The notes under the pieces: model-generated
Databases searched by the model: none
What the model was told of the DNA's origin: nothing
What the model saw: only the letters and a program-made list of their open reading frames with translations
In this document: one piece after another, positions 54,012 through 64,000 of the stretch
How positions within the stretch are numbered: the first letter of the stretch is position 1
Layout of the letters: every line of letters starts with the position of its first letter
Origin: DRTC01 sp964521025
Lineage (GTDB): Bacteria > Cloacimonadota > Cloacimonadia > Cloacimonadales > TCS61
Length of the DNA stretch: 64,000 nucleotides
NCBI GenBank assembly: GCA_964521025.1
Contig: CAZFPK010000007.1
Span: 42,425 to 106,424 of the forward strand
Direction of reading: 5' to 3'
Program-made: the position numbers and the translations under genes

Positions 54012-54923
54012 TCAAATTAAAAATCGATCGTACAAAATTCCGTGTCTCAATCCGCGGTCGTTGACGATGAAGGAATCTTTTTTGAAAATTTCCATAATAT
54101 TCTTTACGATCACAGCTCCCGCCAGGATGACATCTGCTCTTTTGGGCTGCAGACCGGGAATTTGTTTTCGCGCTGCGATCGTTTTGCTCGTGAACATCTC
54201 GATCTGATGATTTATTTCTTCTAATTTCAATTTTGAACCTTGAATTTTTTCCGGATCATATTTTATCATTCGATGTTTAATTGCTCCCATAGTTGTAACT
54301 GTTCCGCCGATTCCGAAAAGAATATCTGCATCGCTTTCAAGGTCATGTTTCTTAAAGAAATCTTTGATAAAATTCTGCATATTTTCAAGTTCAATTTTTG
54401 TTACCGGATCGGAATGCAAAAAATTTTCGGTGGGAGAAATCGCTCCGATATCCAGGCTGATCTTTTTCAATATTTCGTTTCCTTTTCCGAAAATAAATTC
54501 CGTGCTGCCACCTCCCGTATCAAAAACAACGATTTTCTTATCTGTAATTCCAATCGTGGAAATAACTGCTAAATAGGATAGCCGTGCTTCTTCTTCACCA
54601 TCAATGACCTCGATATTCAAATTTAATTCCTGCCTTGTTTTATCCAGGAAAACATTAGAGTTTGCTGCTGTCCGCAGGCACATAGTACCGACAGCAACGA
54701 TTTCAGAGGTATTTTCAGAACGAGCGATTTCCAGGAATGCGGATAAAGCTTCAATATTCCTTTCCATGGCAGCATCAGAAATTTTCCCGGTTTTTAGTAA
54801 TCCTTCTCCCAACCTGGAAATATTATTAGTATCTTTAATAACATTAACTTTTCCATTTTCTACGGAAGTTAGATAAAACTTGATGGAATTTGTCCCGATA
54901 TCGAGGATGGCGTATTTTTTCAT
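54012..54923 (-). CDS. Ppx/GppA-family phosphatase
   Basis: 303 aa. Actin-like ATPase fold of exopolyphosphatase / pppGpp phosphatase: AILDIGTNSIKFYL (phosphate 1), catalytic-type EEEARLSYLAV, VVFDTGGGSTEFIFG (phosphate 2), and ILFGIGGTVTTMGAIKH. At ~300 aa it is the short form (domains I-II only) that lacks the HD-like C-terminal half of E. coli Ppx. It removes phosphates from polyphosphate ends or from pppGpp; which one cannot be told. It lies 20 bp downstream of the CYTH-like gene and upstream of the Na/Pi cotransporter, suggesting a phosphate or polyphosphate unit. Confidence 0.9.
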   Translation of the reverse strand: MKKYAILDIGTNSIKFYLTSVENGKVNVIKDTNNISRLGEGLLKTGKISDAAMERNIEALSAFLEIARSENTSEIVAVGTMCLRTAANSNVFLDKTRQELNLNIEVIDGEEEARLSYLAVISTIGITDKKIVVFDTGGGSTEFIFGKGNEILKKISLDIGAISPTENFLHSDPVTKIELENMQNFIKDFFKKHDLESDADILFGIGGTVTTMGAIKHRMIKYDPEKIQGSKLKLEEINHQIEMFTSKTIAARKQIPGLQPKRADVILAGAVIVKNIMEIFKKDSFIVNDRGLRHGILYDRFLI

Positions 54924-54943
54924 TTGCTTACCGAATTCCTGAT

Positions 54944-55531
54944 TTAATAGCTGATCCCGAAAATTCTTTTCATGACTTTGATATAGTTAATATTTTCAAA
55001 TCCGTTCAAACCTAGTTTTCTGACAGTTTTGATAACTAATTGCGGATCCGCCTGTTCAACCGCGATCGTCCGCAGCGGAATTTCATTGAATTTCACTTCT
55101 GCAATTTCGACGATACAATCATCGATCATGAATCCGTTCCTTAACTTGAAAACATCGATCATTTTCAAATCTTTGTTTGGTTTTATCAGGGTTTGCAGGT
55201 ATTCTTCATAAGAATATTCGTCTTTTTCCAGATAAGGAAGTTTCAAATTGAATGCTTTGTAAACCAGGGCAAGATCATTAATATAGATAGGAAAAGCAGA
55301 TTTCATGAGAACTGTCCATTGTTCCAAACCGTTATGATTCGTTCTCAAAGGAGATTTGATGTCCATTTTTTCATTCCTGATTTTGGTGTTATCATTACTG
55401 AAATTTGATAAGATATAAATTTCCGAACTCTCCCGTTTGATGGTTATTTCATATTTTTTGATGTTGTTTTCTGCTTTCCCGAAATCCTTTCCGAAAGTTC
55501 GCCATTCCCAGCGGGGGATTATTTTTTCCAT
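54944..55531 (-). CDS. CYTH-like (triphosphate tunnel) domain protein
   Basis: 195 aa. The N-terminus PRWEWRTFG is followed by SSEIYILSNFSNDNTKIRNE with the alternating charged residues (K-R...K) of tunnel strands, and later DCIVEIAEVKFNEIPLRTIA, which matches the VEIAEV-type strand of CYTH proteins. CYTH enzymes hydrolyse tripolyphosphate or bind polyphosphate. The opening ExExK motif of the classical family is reduced to EWRTF, so catalysis may differ. The pairing with Ppx/GppA (20-bp gap) supports a polyphosphate role. No database check was possible. Confidence 0.65.
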   Translation of the reverse strand: MEKIIPRWEWRTFGKDFGKAENNIKKYEITIKRESSEIYILSNFSNDNTKIRNEKMDIKSPLRTNHNGLEQWTVLMKSAFPIYINDLALVYKAFNLKLPYLEKDEYSYEEYLQTLIKPNKDLKMIDVFKLRNGFMIDDCIVEIAEVKFNEIPLRTIAVEQADPQLVIKTVRKLGLNGFENINYIKVMKRIFGISY

Positions 55532-55647
55532 TATGTTTCCTTGTTTCTTACAACGAATTTACATTGATTTTCACAATATTAAAGTTGATCGACTTATCGA
55601 GCAATCACCGTAAACTTAAATCATTCTCTTTTTATGCAATTCGTGAA

Positions 55648-56025
55648 TCATTTTTCATCACTAACAGTTCTCTTCTTTGTATTTATTTTTTCGATATTTT
55701 TTTTTGCTTCCGCGATTTTCTCCCAGTTTCCTTCCCATTTGTTATAAAGGATCAAAGAACCGAGTTCCAAAATTTCCTTTAGTTTTTGTTCTTTCAAATA
55801 ATAATGAAGATTCCGCCATTCCTGTGATTTATCGATATAACCGCCATCGAACAAAATCTTCAAATGTGCTGATAATGTATTTTGAGCGATCCCGATCTTG
55901 TCCGCCAATTCTGTAACGGTCAGAGATTTTTCCTCCATCAAAGTATAAATGATCTTGATCCTGATCTCGTTGGAGATGATGGTGAACAGCTTAGAAAGCT
56001 TTTTGATGACGAAATCGTCGAGCAT
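55648..56025 (-). CDS. ArsR-family transcriptional regulator
   Basis: 125 aa. Winged helix-turn-helix: LFTIISNEIRIKIIYTLMEE, LTVTELADKIGIAQNTLSAH, LKILFDGGYIDKSQEWRNLH. No metal-binding Cys pair in the recognition region, so it may respond to something other than a metal or act as a plain repressor. It is followed 116 bp later by the CYTH/Ppx pair; it could regulate those genes or itself. The C-terminal half is a helical, Lys-rich extension. Confidence 0.88.
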   Translation of the reverse strand: MLDDFVIKKLSKLFTIISNEIRIKIIYTLMEEKSLTVTELADKIGIAQNTLSAHLKILFDGGYIDKSQEWRNLHYYLKEQKLKEILELGSLILYNKWEGNWEKIAEAKKNIEKINTKKRTVSDEK

Positions 56026-56245
56026 GAAACACTCCTGTTTCTATAATATGAGACATTTCTGAAATGATGAGATGATGAGTCAAGGTTTTTTTAAATTTCT
56101 GAGAAATTTTCAAATTTTGGAAATAGAGAATAAAGTTTCAAAAAACGACATTGTTACTATTCTCTCGATTGTCAATGGATTTGAAATGAGAAGCATTCCT
56201 AAATGGGATTGGGAACGGTGATACGATTTTGTCTAATAACTCAGA

Positions 56246-58501
56246 TCAACACTTCGACCAGCCGCAGGTATTACAGCGCAAGCATCCCTCGCTGTGTTCG
56301 ACTGAACTGCCGCAGTCGGGGCAGGTTCCTTTCAATTTTTTGGGTTTTTTCAAAAGAACTGCAGGATTTGTTTTATTTATCAAATTATTATTTTGCAGGG
56401 ATTTATCTTCTAACAAAACGAAATTTTCCAGTGATTGGGAAACTCCGTCCGAACAGGAAGTTATGATCTTTCCTTTATGCCACATCGGGGAAGGGCAGCG
56501 AATTCCCCGTAATTGCCGGATAATAGATTCCAGTTTCAAATTGGAGCGCAGGCACAGTGAGGTCAGGCGGGCAATTGCTTCCAGTTGCGCAGAAGCACAA
56601 CCACCTACTTTTCCCATTTGTGTGAAAACTTCGCACGGTCCTTTTTCGTCTGAATTAATGGTGATGTAGAGATGTCCGCAGCCGGTTTCGATCTTTTGTG
56701 TAATTCCGTTTGTGATCTCCGGTCTTTCCCGCGGACCGATCCGGGTACCGTTGATGGTCTTTTCTTTTTTTACTTCTTTTCCGACATTCAGAACCTGGTT
56801 TTCCCGGCTGCCGTCGCGGTAAACTGTTACACCTTTACAACCGAGTTCATACGCCAGTTCATAAGCCATACGGATGTCTTCTTTAGCCGCTTCTTCAGGA
56901 AAGTTGATCGTCTTGGAAACTGCATTATCAGTATATTTCTGGAAAGCAGCCTGCATTTTGATGTGCCATTCGGGAGTGATGTCATGCGAAGTAACAAAGA
57001 TTTTTTTCAGTTTTTCCGGGATTTCTCTAATTTTGGAAATGCTCCCGCTCTCCGATACCTTTTCCATTAATTTTTCTGAATACAAACCGATTTTTTTCAT
57101 GGCTTTCTCAAAGATGGGATTCACATAAAGCAGTTTTTTCCCGTCCATCACATTTTTCACATAAACGAGAGAGAATTGCGGTTCGATCCCGCCGGAAGTA
57201 TTAGCGATCATACTGATCGTTCCGGTGGGAGCAATCGTTGTTGTGGCTGCATTCCTGATGCCTTTTTCCCTGATTTCGGATTTGAGAAGATTCCAGTCTA
57301 ATTTGGTGTTCTCTCTTTTTAATCCTCCATTCTCGTAAATACTTCCTTTAAAATTAGAGAATTTTCCATGTTGAACTGCCAATTCGATTGATTTTTTCTT
57401 GGAATGAAAGTCGATGAATTCCATCATTTCTTTTGCCAGATTCGTTGCTTTTTTACTGTTATAAGGAATTTCCAGAAGATAAAGCAGATCTGCCCAACCC
57501 ATAATACCGAGTCCGATCTTACGATTTGCTTTCACCATTTTATCGATTTCCGGTAGCGGGAATTCGGAACGGTTAATAACATCATCCAGGAATTCTACGC
57601 TGTCGTAAATAACACCGTTTAATTTTTTCCAATCGATATTTCCGTTTTTCACCATCGGAACAAGGTTGATCGAACCGAGGTTGCAGGCTTCGTTGGGAAG
57701 CAAAGGTTGCTCACCACACGGATTTGTTGATTCGATCTTACCCACATTCGGGGTGGGATTATAGTCATTTATCCGATCCAGGAAAATGATTCCCGGTTCC
57801 CCGTTCTTATGAGCCATTTCAACGATCAATGAAAACACATCCCGCGCATTCAATTTTTCTGCAACTTTTCCAGTATGCGGAGAAATCAGTTCATAATCTT
57901 TGTCTTCATAAACCGCTTGCATGAATTTTTCAGTAATACCGACGCTGATATTGAAATTTGTCAGTTGTTTTGTATCTTCCTTGGATTGGATAAAATCAAT
58001 GATTTGGGGATGATCGATATTAAGTATAGCAATATTTGCTCCGCGCCTGGTTCCGCCTTGTTTCACTGCATCAGTTGAAGAATTAAAAACTTTTAAAAAG
58101 GAAATTGGTCCGCTTGAAACTCCATTGGTTGTTTTAACACGGGCATTTGCTTCCCGCAGGCGACTGAAACTGAAACCTGTTCCTCCTCCGCTTTTATGAA
58201 TAAGGGCAGCATTCTTAATGCTGGAAAAAATCCCTTCCATACTGTCTTCGATGGGTAGGACGAAACAAGCGGAAAGTTGCTGCAAATCTCTGCCTGCATT
58301 CATCAAAGTCGGAGAATTCGGCAGGAAATGACCGGAATCTAATAAATGATAATATTTTTGCTTTTTCTTCGGATCCCCACCGCTGATATTTTCTGAAACG
58401 CGATCTATTAATTTTTCCCAGTCTTCGATACAATTACCATCGTCATCCTTTTTGAAATACCTTGTTTTAAGGACAGTTAGAGCATTTTCAGACAACTTCA
58501 T
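56246..58501 (-). CDS. Class II (adenosylcobalamin-dependent) ribonucleotide reductase
   Basis: 751 aa from ATG 58501 (MKLSENALTVLKTRYFKKDD) behind GGGGAGAGAG; an upstream in-frame extension to 58615 is unlikely. It makes deoxyribonucleotides without oxygen, using a B12 radical. Signatures: LSACFVLPIEDSMEGIF, HKSGGGTGFSFSRLRE, KQGGTRRGANIAILN, NPCGEQPLLPNEACNLGSIN (catalytic Asn/Cys/Glu), MGWADLLYLLEIPYN, TTTIAPTGTISMIAN. The C-terminus carries a zinc-ribbon tail (CPDCGSS..CLRCNTCGWSKC) common in NrdJ. No NrdA/B or NrdD was seen in the window, so the cell is B12-dependent at least in part. Confidence 0.96.
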   Translation of the reverse strand: MKLSENALTVLKTRYFKKDDDGNCIEDWEKLIDRVSENISGGDPKKKQKYYHLLDSGHFLPNSPTLMNAGRDLQQLSACFVLPIEDSMEGIFSSIKNAALIHKSGGGTGFSFSRLREANARVKTTNGVSSGPISFLKVFNSSTDAVKQGGTRRGANIAILNIDHPQIIDFIQSKEDTKQLTNFNISVGITEKFMQAVYEDKDYELISPHTGKVAEKLNARDVFSLIVEMAHKNGEPGIIFLDRINDYNPTPNVGKIESTNPCGEQPLLPNEACNLGSINLVPMVKNGNIDWKKLNGVIYDSVEFLDDVINRSEFPLPEIDKMVKANRKIGLGIMGWADLLYLLEIPYNSKKATNLAKEMMEFIDFHSKKKSIELAVQHGKFSNFKGSIYENGGLKRENTKLDWNLLKSEIREKGIRNAATTTIAPTGTISMIANTSGGIEPQFSLVYVKNVMDGKKLLYVNPIFEKAMKKIGLYSEKLMEKVSESGSISKIREIPEKLKKIFVTSHDITPEWHIKMQAAFQKYTDNAVSKTINFPEEAAKEDIRMAYELAYELGCKGVTVYRDGSRENQVLNVGKEVKKEKTINGTRIGPRERPEITNGITQKIETGCGHLYITINSDEKGPCEVFTQMGKVGGCASAQLEAIARLTSLCLRSNLKLESIIRQLRGIRCPSPMWHKGKIITSCSDGVSQSLENFVLLEDKSLQNNNLINKTNPAVLLKKPKKLKGTCPDCGSSVEHSEGCLRCNTCGWSKC

Positions 58502-58831
58502 TCTCTCTCCCCTGTAAAGATAAAAAAATAATATTTTTGTAAAACTGCAATTGTTATCTGAATCCGTAACTTCAAATATATTATAAAGTTGCGAACCTGA
58601 AACCGATTCCTGCAAATCCTTAATTTTGCAATTTACTCGTTAAAAATTCGAGGGTTAGCACTCGTGTCAAGATAGAAATTTCAGAAAAAAAAGGAAAATT
58701 TATTTTTACTTTTTATAGAAAGAGTTTAGATAGAATAATTTTTTTTTTGAAAATTTTGTTAAATTTTTGGAATGAAAAATGATGCATTAATTAGCAACTA
58801 ACAAAAAAGACTATCTTTCGATATTTTTGAA
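58502..58831. other. Upstream region of nrdJ
   Basis: No gene. On the - strand TTGACA followed by CGAGTGCTAACCCTCGA could hold a promoter; GAGTGCTAA resembles one half of a CIRCE operator, but the second half is absent. No cobalamin riboswitch could be recognised. Confidence 0.35.
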
Positions 58832-61165
58832 CTATCTGATCAATGTACATTTTCTCACATCATATACACTACCATCAATATCTAATTTATACAAATAAAC
58901 TCCACTTTCAACAGGTTTATTATTTTTATCATTTCCGTCCCAGGTAATTAAATGAGTTCCTTTTTCTTTATTTTCATTAACTAAAGTTTTTACCAGTTGT
59001 CCTTTAATATTATAGATTGATAATTCGATACTTTTACTTTTAGGAATCTGGAAACTAATAGTAGTTTCAGGATTGAAAGGATTAGGATAATTAAATATCT
59101 TTATTTCTTCTTGTTGAGTAATTTCCGGATCATCGACAGAAACAAAAGGAGCATCATACTCATAACAGCCCATATCTATGATTGCTGTCCCATCGTTGTC
59201 TCCATCCCATATCCTTTGATTATGGAGAATATCCCAGGGAGGAAGAAACAAACCGGTTGTATCCGGTGTTCCTGCATCGATACAGGGAGAGAATTCGGAT
59301 AACGAATATGGATTCTCTCCTTCTTCCTGGAAAAGTGAATCCTCATCTATATTCCCTTCCAACCAATTTATTGTATTTGCTGTTGTTTGGTTATTTACGC
59401 CATCTTCTCCGTTTTTGATATTAGAGTGACCGATGTTTACCGTTGAAAATACTCCCTCTGAAACAAGATTGGGAACGAATATTTCATGATCGGTATTATT
59501 ACTGAATATACAATTATTGATATTTACATTTCCGGCTAATTGCAAAAAATCAGATTCTCCTGTATTATCGGCAAAAGTGCAATTGGTTATATTTATATTA
59601 CCATCAACACCAAGAGCTGCCATTACTTCATATCCCTGACTTTCATTATTGACCGCAAGACAATTTACAATATCGACTTCTAGAGTACAGAACTGATCGC
59701 TTCCAATTGTAAAAATTCCAAAACCATGGTGAGTATTATCAATATTATTAACAAATGTACAATTCTGAAGTGAAACATATCCTTCGCCAGAAATTCTTAA
59801 AGCATTATAAACTGTTTCATATCCGCCATAACTTACAATGTGATCAAAGATGCAATTATCCAGGATAATATTAGAGGAGTAATAAAGAAATAAACCAGCG
59901 AAATCCTCTTCAGCAAAAAGATTTTGAAATATAACATCTTTAAAATATATATTCTCAATACGACCCCCGATTAAACCAGTAAAGTCGTCAGAATAACAAT
60001 TGCGGATAATTGTATTTTCTAAAGTCATATCAGAAATTCTGTCCAGACGAACTGCAGTATAATTCTCAGCATTTTCAAATGTTAGGTTTTTTATTGTAGA
60101 ATTTCCGTTTGCCGGGCTCAAAACTAAAAGACTGATCATGTTATCTCCGTCAAGTATGGTTTCTTCTCTTTCTTCCCCAATCAGGGAGACACACTTTTTT
60201 CCGGCTAAAGGGTAAATTTGGTTATTCAATGTTTCGGAATATCTTCCATTAGCAATGTAAATAGTTTTTGGATTAAGGCTATCTGATTTGATCTTATGTA
60301 AAGCATATGAAATCGATAATAAAGGATCATCAGGAAATAATCCGCTGTTTTCATTATTACCCTGTGAAGATATAAAAAGATCATTATTAGTTGGTTCTAT
60401 AAAGCCAGACAAAATATCGAAATTAAACGGATATATATCTGATAGGGCTTGATGATAGTTCGCAAAATATCTCTCCGGCTCTAATACTGTAAAAGTATCG
60501 AGAATAACAGGAGCATACTCAATTTCGATTGCTATAATATCGACTCCGGAGCCTGCATAATTATCATAAATGCTGCAACGATTTGACTCACTCATGAATA
60601 TATCGGTATCATCCCTGATTAAAATACCACCTCCGGTTTGAGCAATATTATTTCTAATGGATGTTCCTTCCAAATAGATATTACATCTCCTGCCGTAAAT
60701 ACCACCTCCGGAATGAGTTCGGTTTCCATATATAGAACAATTGATTATATAAATTGTACTGTAATTAAATACCTGGATTCCACCACCACCGATAGTATTG
60801 TAATGTAAATCTCCGGAACCATTTGTTAAAGTCAATCCCCTGATGATTGCATTAGTTTCCTCGTTATGAACTCGAACGCAACTACCGGATTGGTTTCCAT
60901 TAATGACCGTTGAACTAATGTAACTTTCATCTCCGGTAATTATTTCAAGACTGGATACAGTTATATTTTTTCCATTAAAATCAATATTTTCCAGGTATGT
61001 TCCAGAATAAACAAGAACAGTATCACCATCTGTCGAAGCATCTATTCCCGCCTGTATAAATTCAAAGTCTCCGGAACCATCTTGTTTTATTTCAATTATT
61101 GTAGTGTTCAACAACGAACTAAAACTAACAATAACGAACAATGAAAAGATTAGTAAAATATTCAT
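58832..61165 (-). CDS. Secreted right-handed beta-helix protein with sorting-type C-terminus
   Basis: 777 aa. Signal peptide 1-20. DUF1565/pectate-lyase-like opening (IIEIKQDGSGDFEFIQAGID, DGDTVLVYSGTYLENIDFNG) followed by many beta-helix coils (IGGGGIQVFNYS, SGGGIYGRRC, TGGGILIRDD). Then a second opening (DLFISSQGNNENSGLFPDDP, KTIYIANGRYSETLNNQ) and a second helix, so the protein looks like a tandem duplication of one unit. The C-terminal sorting-type domain is canonical: NYPNPFNPETTISFQIPKSK, YNIKGQLVKTLVNENKEKG, WDGNDKNNKPVESGVYLYK. Probably a surface polysaccharide-binding or lyase-like protein; catalytic residues could not be identified. Confidence 0.85.
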   Translation of the reverse strand: MNILLIFSLFVIVSFSSLLNTTIIEIKQDGSGDFEFIQAGIDASTDGDTVLVYSGTYLENIDFNGKNITVSSLEIITGDESYISSTVINGNQSGSCVRVHNEETNAIIRGLTLTNGSGDLHYNTIGGGGIQVFNYSTIYIINCSIYGNRTHSGGGIYGRRCNIYLEGTSIRNNIAQTGGGILIRDDTDIFMSESNRCSIYDNYAGSGVDIIAIEIEYAPVILDTFTVLEPERYFANYHQALSDIYPFNFDILSGFIEPTNNDLFISSQGNNENSGLFPDDPLLSISYALHKIKSDSLNPKTIYIANGRYSETLNNQIYPLAGKKCVSLIGEEREETILDGDNMISLLVLSPANGNSTIKNLTFENAENYTAVRLDRISDMTLENTIIRNCYSDDFTGLIGGRIENIYFKDVIFQNLFAEEDFAGLFLYYSSNIILDNCIFDHIVSYGGYETVYNALRISGEGYVSLQNCTFVNNIDNTHHGFGIFTIGSDQFCTLEVDIVNCLAVNNESQGYEVMAALGVDGNINITNCTFADNTGESDFLQLAGNVNINNCIFSNNTDHEIFVPNLVSEGVFSTVNIGHSNIKNGEDGVNNQTTANTINWLEGNIDEDSLFQEEGENPYSLSEFSPCIDAGTPDTTGLFLPPWDILHNQRIWDGDNDGTAIIDMGCYEYDAPFVSVDDPEITQQEEIKIFNYPNPFNPETTISFQIPKSKSIELSIYNIKGQLVKTLVNENKEKGTHLITWDGNDKNNKPVESGVYLYKLDIDGSVYDVRKCTLIR

Positions 61166-61637
61166 ATTTATATCTTGGATGTAATTCGTATCAAGGATTC
61201 TGTAAAATATAATGTTGTCGTTGCGAGGACTCTTTCACATATTTTCTTCCGAAGCAATCTCCAGCTCTAACTATATGTTAAAGAAAGAGATTGCTTCGTA
61301 TGTAACAGCAAGAGGAAAACTCGCAAAGACACTTTTTAGAATTCTTCTGAAAAACACCTAATTATGCTGAACTCATTAATTCGTATCCTTTTTGAGATTA
61401 ACATCCGATCAATCTCATTTTAAAAAAAAGAAACTTGATTTATCCCGAAAACTTTCTGGATGAGTTAATTTGACTCATATCAACGGATTAGAAAACTTAA
61501 GCTAAGTTAGTTAAAGCGAACTTAACTCAAATTTTCTCTATTCGGTTTTACAAAATAACCAGGCAAAGGTTATATGAAAAAGAAAATTATAAATCCTTCG
61601 CAAGATTATCTTTGTTCAAAATAAATTTTGAACCACA
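61166..61637. repeat. Intergenic region with a REP-like element at 61217-61330
   Basis: GTCGTTGCGAG (61217-61227) and CTCGCAAAGAC (61320-61330) pair at 10 of 11; inside, GAAGCAATCTC (61251-61261) and GAGATTGCTTC (61287-61297) pair perfectly. This is the widespread GTCNTTGCGAG...GAAGCAATCTC-type interspersed palindrome. The rest of 61166-61637 shows no gene. Confidence 0.75.
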
Positions 61638-63959
61638 CTATCGTAATAAAAGCATTTTTTTGTTTAAAGTTTTTGTGCGAGTTTTTAAACTGTAGAAATA
61701 GATTCCACTGGAAACCGGTTTATTATACTCATCTTTTCCATCCCAGCTTACATGATAAATTCCCGGTTCCTGCTGACAATTTACAAGTTCTTTTATTTTT
61801 TGTCCTTTGATGTTATAAATTTTTAGAGAAATTTCATTTTGCTCAGGTAAACAGTATTGGAAAGTTGTTGTATGTGCACCTTTTCCAGCTACGAGATTAA
61901 AAGGATTCGGATAATGTTTTATCCCGAATTTCTTCGGTGTGTTATCAGAAAGTTCATTTTGATTGAATGACACTAAATAATAGTCATTCTTGTTATCGAT
62001 AGTTATTTTTCTTTTTTCTTTTAGTTTTGTTTCAGGATCATAGAGTAAATATTCGGATATCCTGTTTGAATTATTTTGACGACCATAAAATAATTCGAAT
62101 TCTATTTCCTCTCCTTCTTCACCAATTATGTAAGCATTTATTTGAGTTAAGGAATCTTCCACCACAGCAGCCCCTTTACAAATATCATTGATAATAACTC
62201 CAATTTCCAGGGGTGGATTTTCAGGATCGTGTTCCACGAATACTGGAATATAATCGGATTTTTCTTCATAACTGAAATTTTCCGGTTCCTGGCGGACATA
62301 AGCTTCGGTGGATTCTAAATTATTCCAGCTAAAATCAATTATATCATTGAAAGGGACTACGGCAACCATATCACCATAACTTATTGTTGGTTTTTCAACA
62401 CTACAGATCCACTCACTTTCCGGATCATAATCTGCTCGAATCATTGTCCAGAATTGAGTTTTGATCATATATAGATCATCCATACAAGAAGAAAAAGCTA
62501 TATTAACTCCTTGAGTTAATTCAATATAATACCCGATCCAGTTCTCCCCGATATTTGCCAGGATATTAAATTCCGCATCAGGTGGACAAAGGAAACCGGA
62601 AATCGGCAGAGAAACTCCTGATTCACTATTCATCTGAACCTTATACCCCTGCGGACTGGTTATGATATGAAAATCAAAAAGCCATTGATTATCATCCCAT
62701 TCAAATGTTTCTAGTACTCCAACATTTCTCCATTCTACTTTTTCTAAATAATCGAGAACAGTATCAAACATATTTAAGATAACATTATACCCATCGGTTC
62801 TATCATCGATAACCGGAAAACACATCCATTTCCAACCGTGATGATAATTTAAGTCCGGTAGTTTATAAACCTCATAATTATGCGGGAAATAAATTGCTCC
62901 CATGTCTTTCCTGGTTTCGTCCGGATCCTGGTCATCTGCATCGAATTGAAATTCAGTTCCATCTCCATCCGTATCAGGATTTCCGGTATCGATGCAGGGA
63001 CTTGGTCCATCAGATGTCCAGGATAAACTGTAATCATTATTTTCCGGATCATAAAAGGTAGGATCTGCTTCAATGTTTCCATCTAACCAATTTATGGTGT
63101 TATCACCAACATTATTAATTCCTTCTAATCCAGCTTCTATATCTGAATAAGAAATACTTATGATATTAGGTTGAGAGCCGGAATTTGATAAATATACTTC
63201 ATTTGATTGATTATCCCAAATTATTGTATTAGTAATTAATATGTTATTATCATCAATACAATATACACCACCCGATGTTCTGCATTGATTATTTGAGATG
63301 GTTGTATTAGTTATTTCCAATTCGCTATTTTTACTATAAATTGCTCCTCCATAGCTTTGGGCAATATTAGAAATAAATTCACTATTTTCAACAGTTATGC
63401 TTGAATTAAAACATGCTAAACCTCCTCCAAAACTATAGTCCATAATCTGTTCAGAGCTATTATTTTTTATGACTAAATTTTTTAAATTTGCAAACGAATT
63501 TACAATGTATAAACCACCACCATGATTTTCTGGGAATTGTGGATTTACTATATTGATAATTCCTATTCCATTTTCAATTGTAAAGCCGTCAAATACCATA
63601 GGTTCAGCTATACAATTTTCAATAATGACAACACTTCCCAAATCAGGATCAACGGGATTGCTACCGTCTATAATTGTATTTACAGGACCATCGGACGATT
63701 TTACCGTGATACATTTGCTATTAAAATCAATGTTTTCATTATAAATTCCTGGTTTTACGATTACGATATCATCATAAAAATCGGCTTCATCAATTCCTTT
63801 CTGAATAGAAGCAAATGGATTTTCTTCTGTTCCATCGTTTTCGTCAGATCCATTTAAAGCATCTACATATAAAACCGGTTGTGAATCATAAACATAGATA
63901 TAATTGGATTTTATTATCGTATCCGTATCGGTTCCGTTACTTACCGTTGAACAAAACCG
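61638..63959 (-). pseudogene. 5'-interrupted PKD / beta-helix surface protein
   Basis: Open frame of ~774 codons with no proper start; a TTG at 63641 is not credible because homology runs further upstream. Reading from the break: TVSNGTDTDTIIKSNYIYVY, the end of a PKD-type Ig domain; then VLYVDALNGSDENDGTEENP and a right-handed beta-helix (GGGLYIVNSF, GGALYSKN-like GGAIYSKNSEL); then a jelly-roll/beta region; and a sorting-type domain (KHYPNPFNLV, YNIKGQKIKELV, WDGKDEYNKPVSSGIYFYSL). Within the sorting domain, LVAGKGAHT is inserted where relatives have NPFNPxTTISF. In frame, a TAG stands at 63960-63962, inside the palindrome ACCGC-TAAT-GCGGT, so the gene appears cut by an inserted repeat or continues in another frame outside the window. 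Confidence 0.75.
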
Positions 63960-64000
63960 CTAATGCGGTAGTTTTAACAGCAGCATTTAGATCTTTGACA

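Noticed and set aside
58650..58675. CIRCE operator upstream of nrdJ
   Set aside because: Only one half (GAGTGCTAA) is present; the complementary half at 9-bp spacing is missing.
58502..58831. Cobalamin riboswitch before the B12-dependent reductase
   Set aside because: No B12-box-like conserved core could be found by eye on the - strand.
1..64000. CRISPR arrays, tRNA or rRNA genes, transposase genes
   Set aside because: No regularly spaced direct repeats, no cloverleaf or rRNA-like sequence and no transposase motifs were recognised.

Overview
The window is AT-rich, Gram-negative-type DNA with many exported proteins. Four C-termini carry the NPFNP...TTISF...IYNIKGQ...W.GKD..N..V.SGIYFY sorting-type domain. 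Together with a TonB receptor, a class II (B12-dependent) ribonucleotide reductase and a tripartite tricarboxylate-type transporter, this fits the Fibrobacterota-Chlorobiota-Bacteroidota neighbourhood, most likely a Cloacimonadota-type bacterium. That assignment is inferred from protein style; no rRNA is present. Genes lie on + up to about 34.25 kb and on - from about 34.4 kb to the end, meeting at a bidirectional terminator.

0-7 kb: two exported EEP-type phosphodiesterases flank a subtilisin-like protease, followed by two AAA/DUF4143-type ATPases. 7-13 kb: a complete diversity-generating retroelement (DGR). It consists of a secreted PEGA-repeat/FGE-sulfatase (C-type-lectin fold) target ending in a variable repeat, an Avd-like helical-bundle protein, a DGR-type reverse transcriptase and a template repeat. 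Over 110 aligned bases the two repeats differ at 17 positions, and every one is an adenine in the template. An LPP20-domain exported protein follows. 13-15.3 kb: lysS and a small TIGR04076-like protein.

15.5-23.7 kb: what looks like a sigma-54-controlled surface-fibre locus. An NtrC-family regulator precedes two near-duplicate secreted pilin-like genes, each with its own -24/-12 promoter and terminator. Then come a PapD-like chaperone, two small exported proteins sharing a C-terminal motif with the pilin-like pair, and a large NEW3/beta-barrel/SdrD-B-type protein that could act as an usher. 24-34.3 kb: signalling and uptake. This holds an eight-PAS histidine kinase, a TonB receptor, an ElbB homologue with an added signal peptide, an ABC substrate-binding protein with a frameshifted start, a HAMP histidine kinase and its CheY/Rcp1-like partner.

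34.4-44.1 kb (-): four large secreted lamin-tail-domain proteins, one of them an extracellular nuclease. 44.1-48.9 kb (-): an OprP-like porin, TctA and a TctC-TctB fusion. 49.2-51.5 kb (-): a beta-helix/amidase gene broken by an in-frame TAG and a frameshift. 51.6-58.5 kb (-): an Na/Pi cotransporter with an Ig-like domain, a Ppx/GppA phosphatase, a CYTH-like protein, an ArsR regulator and nrdJ. 58.8-64 kb (-): two beta-helix surface proteins, the last broken at the window edge. Intergenic DNA is full of short hairpins and palindromic interspersed elements.
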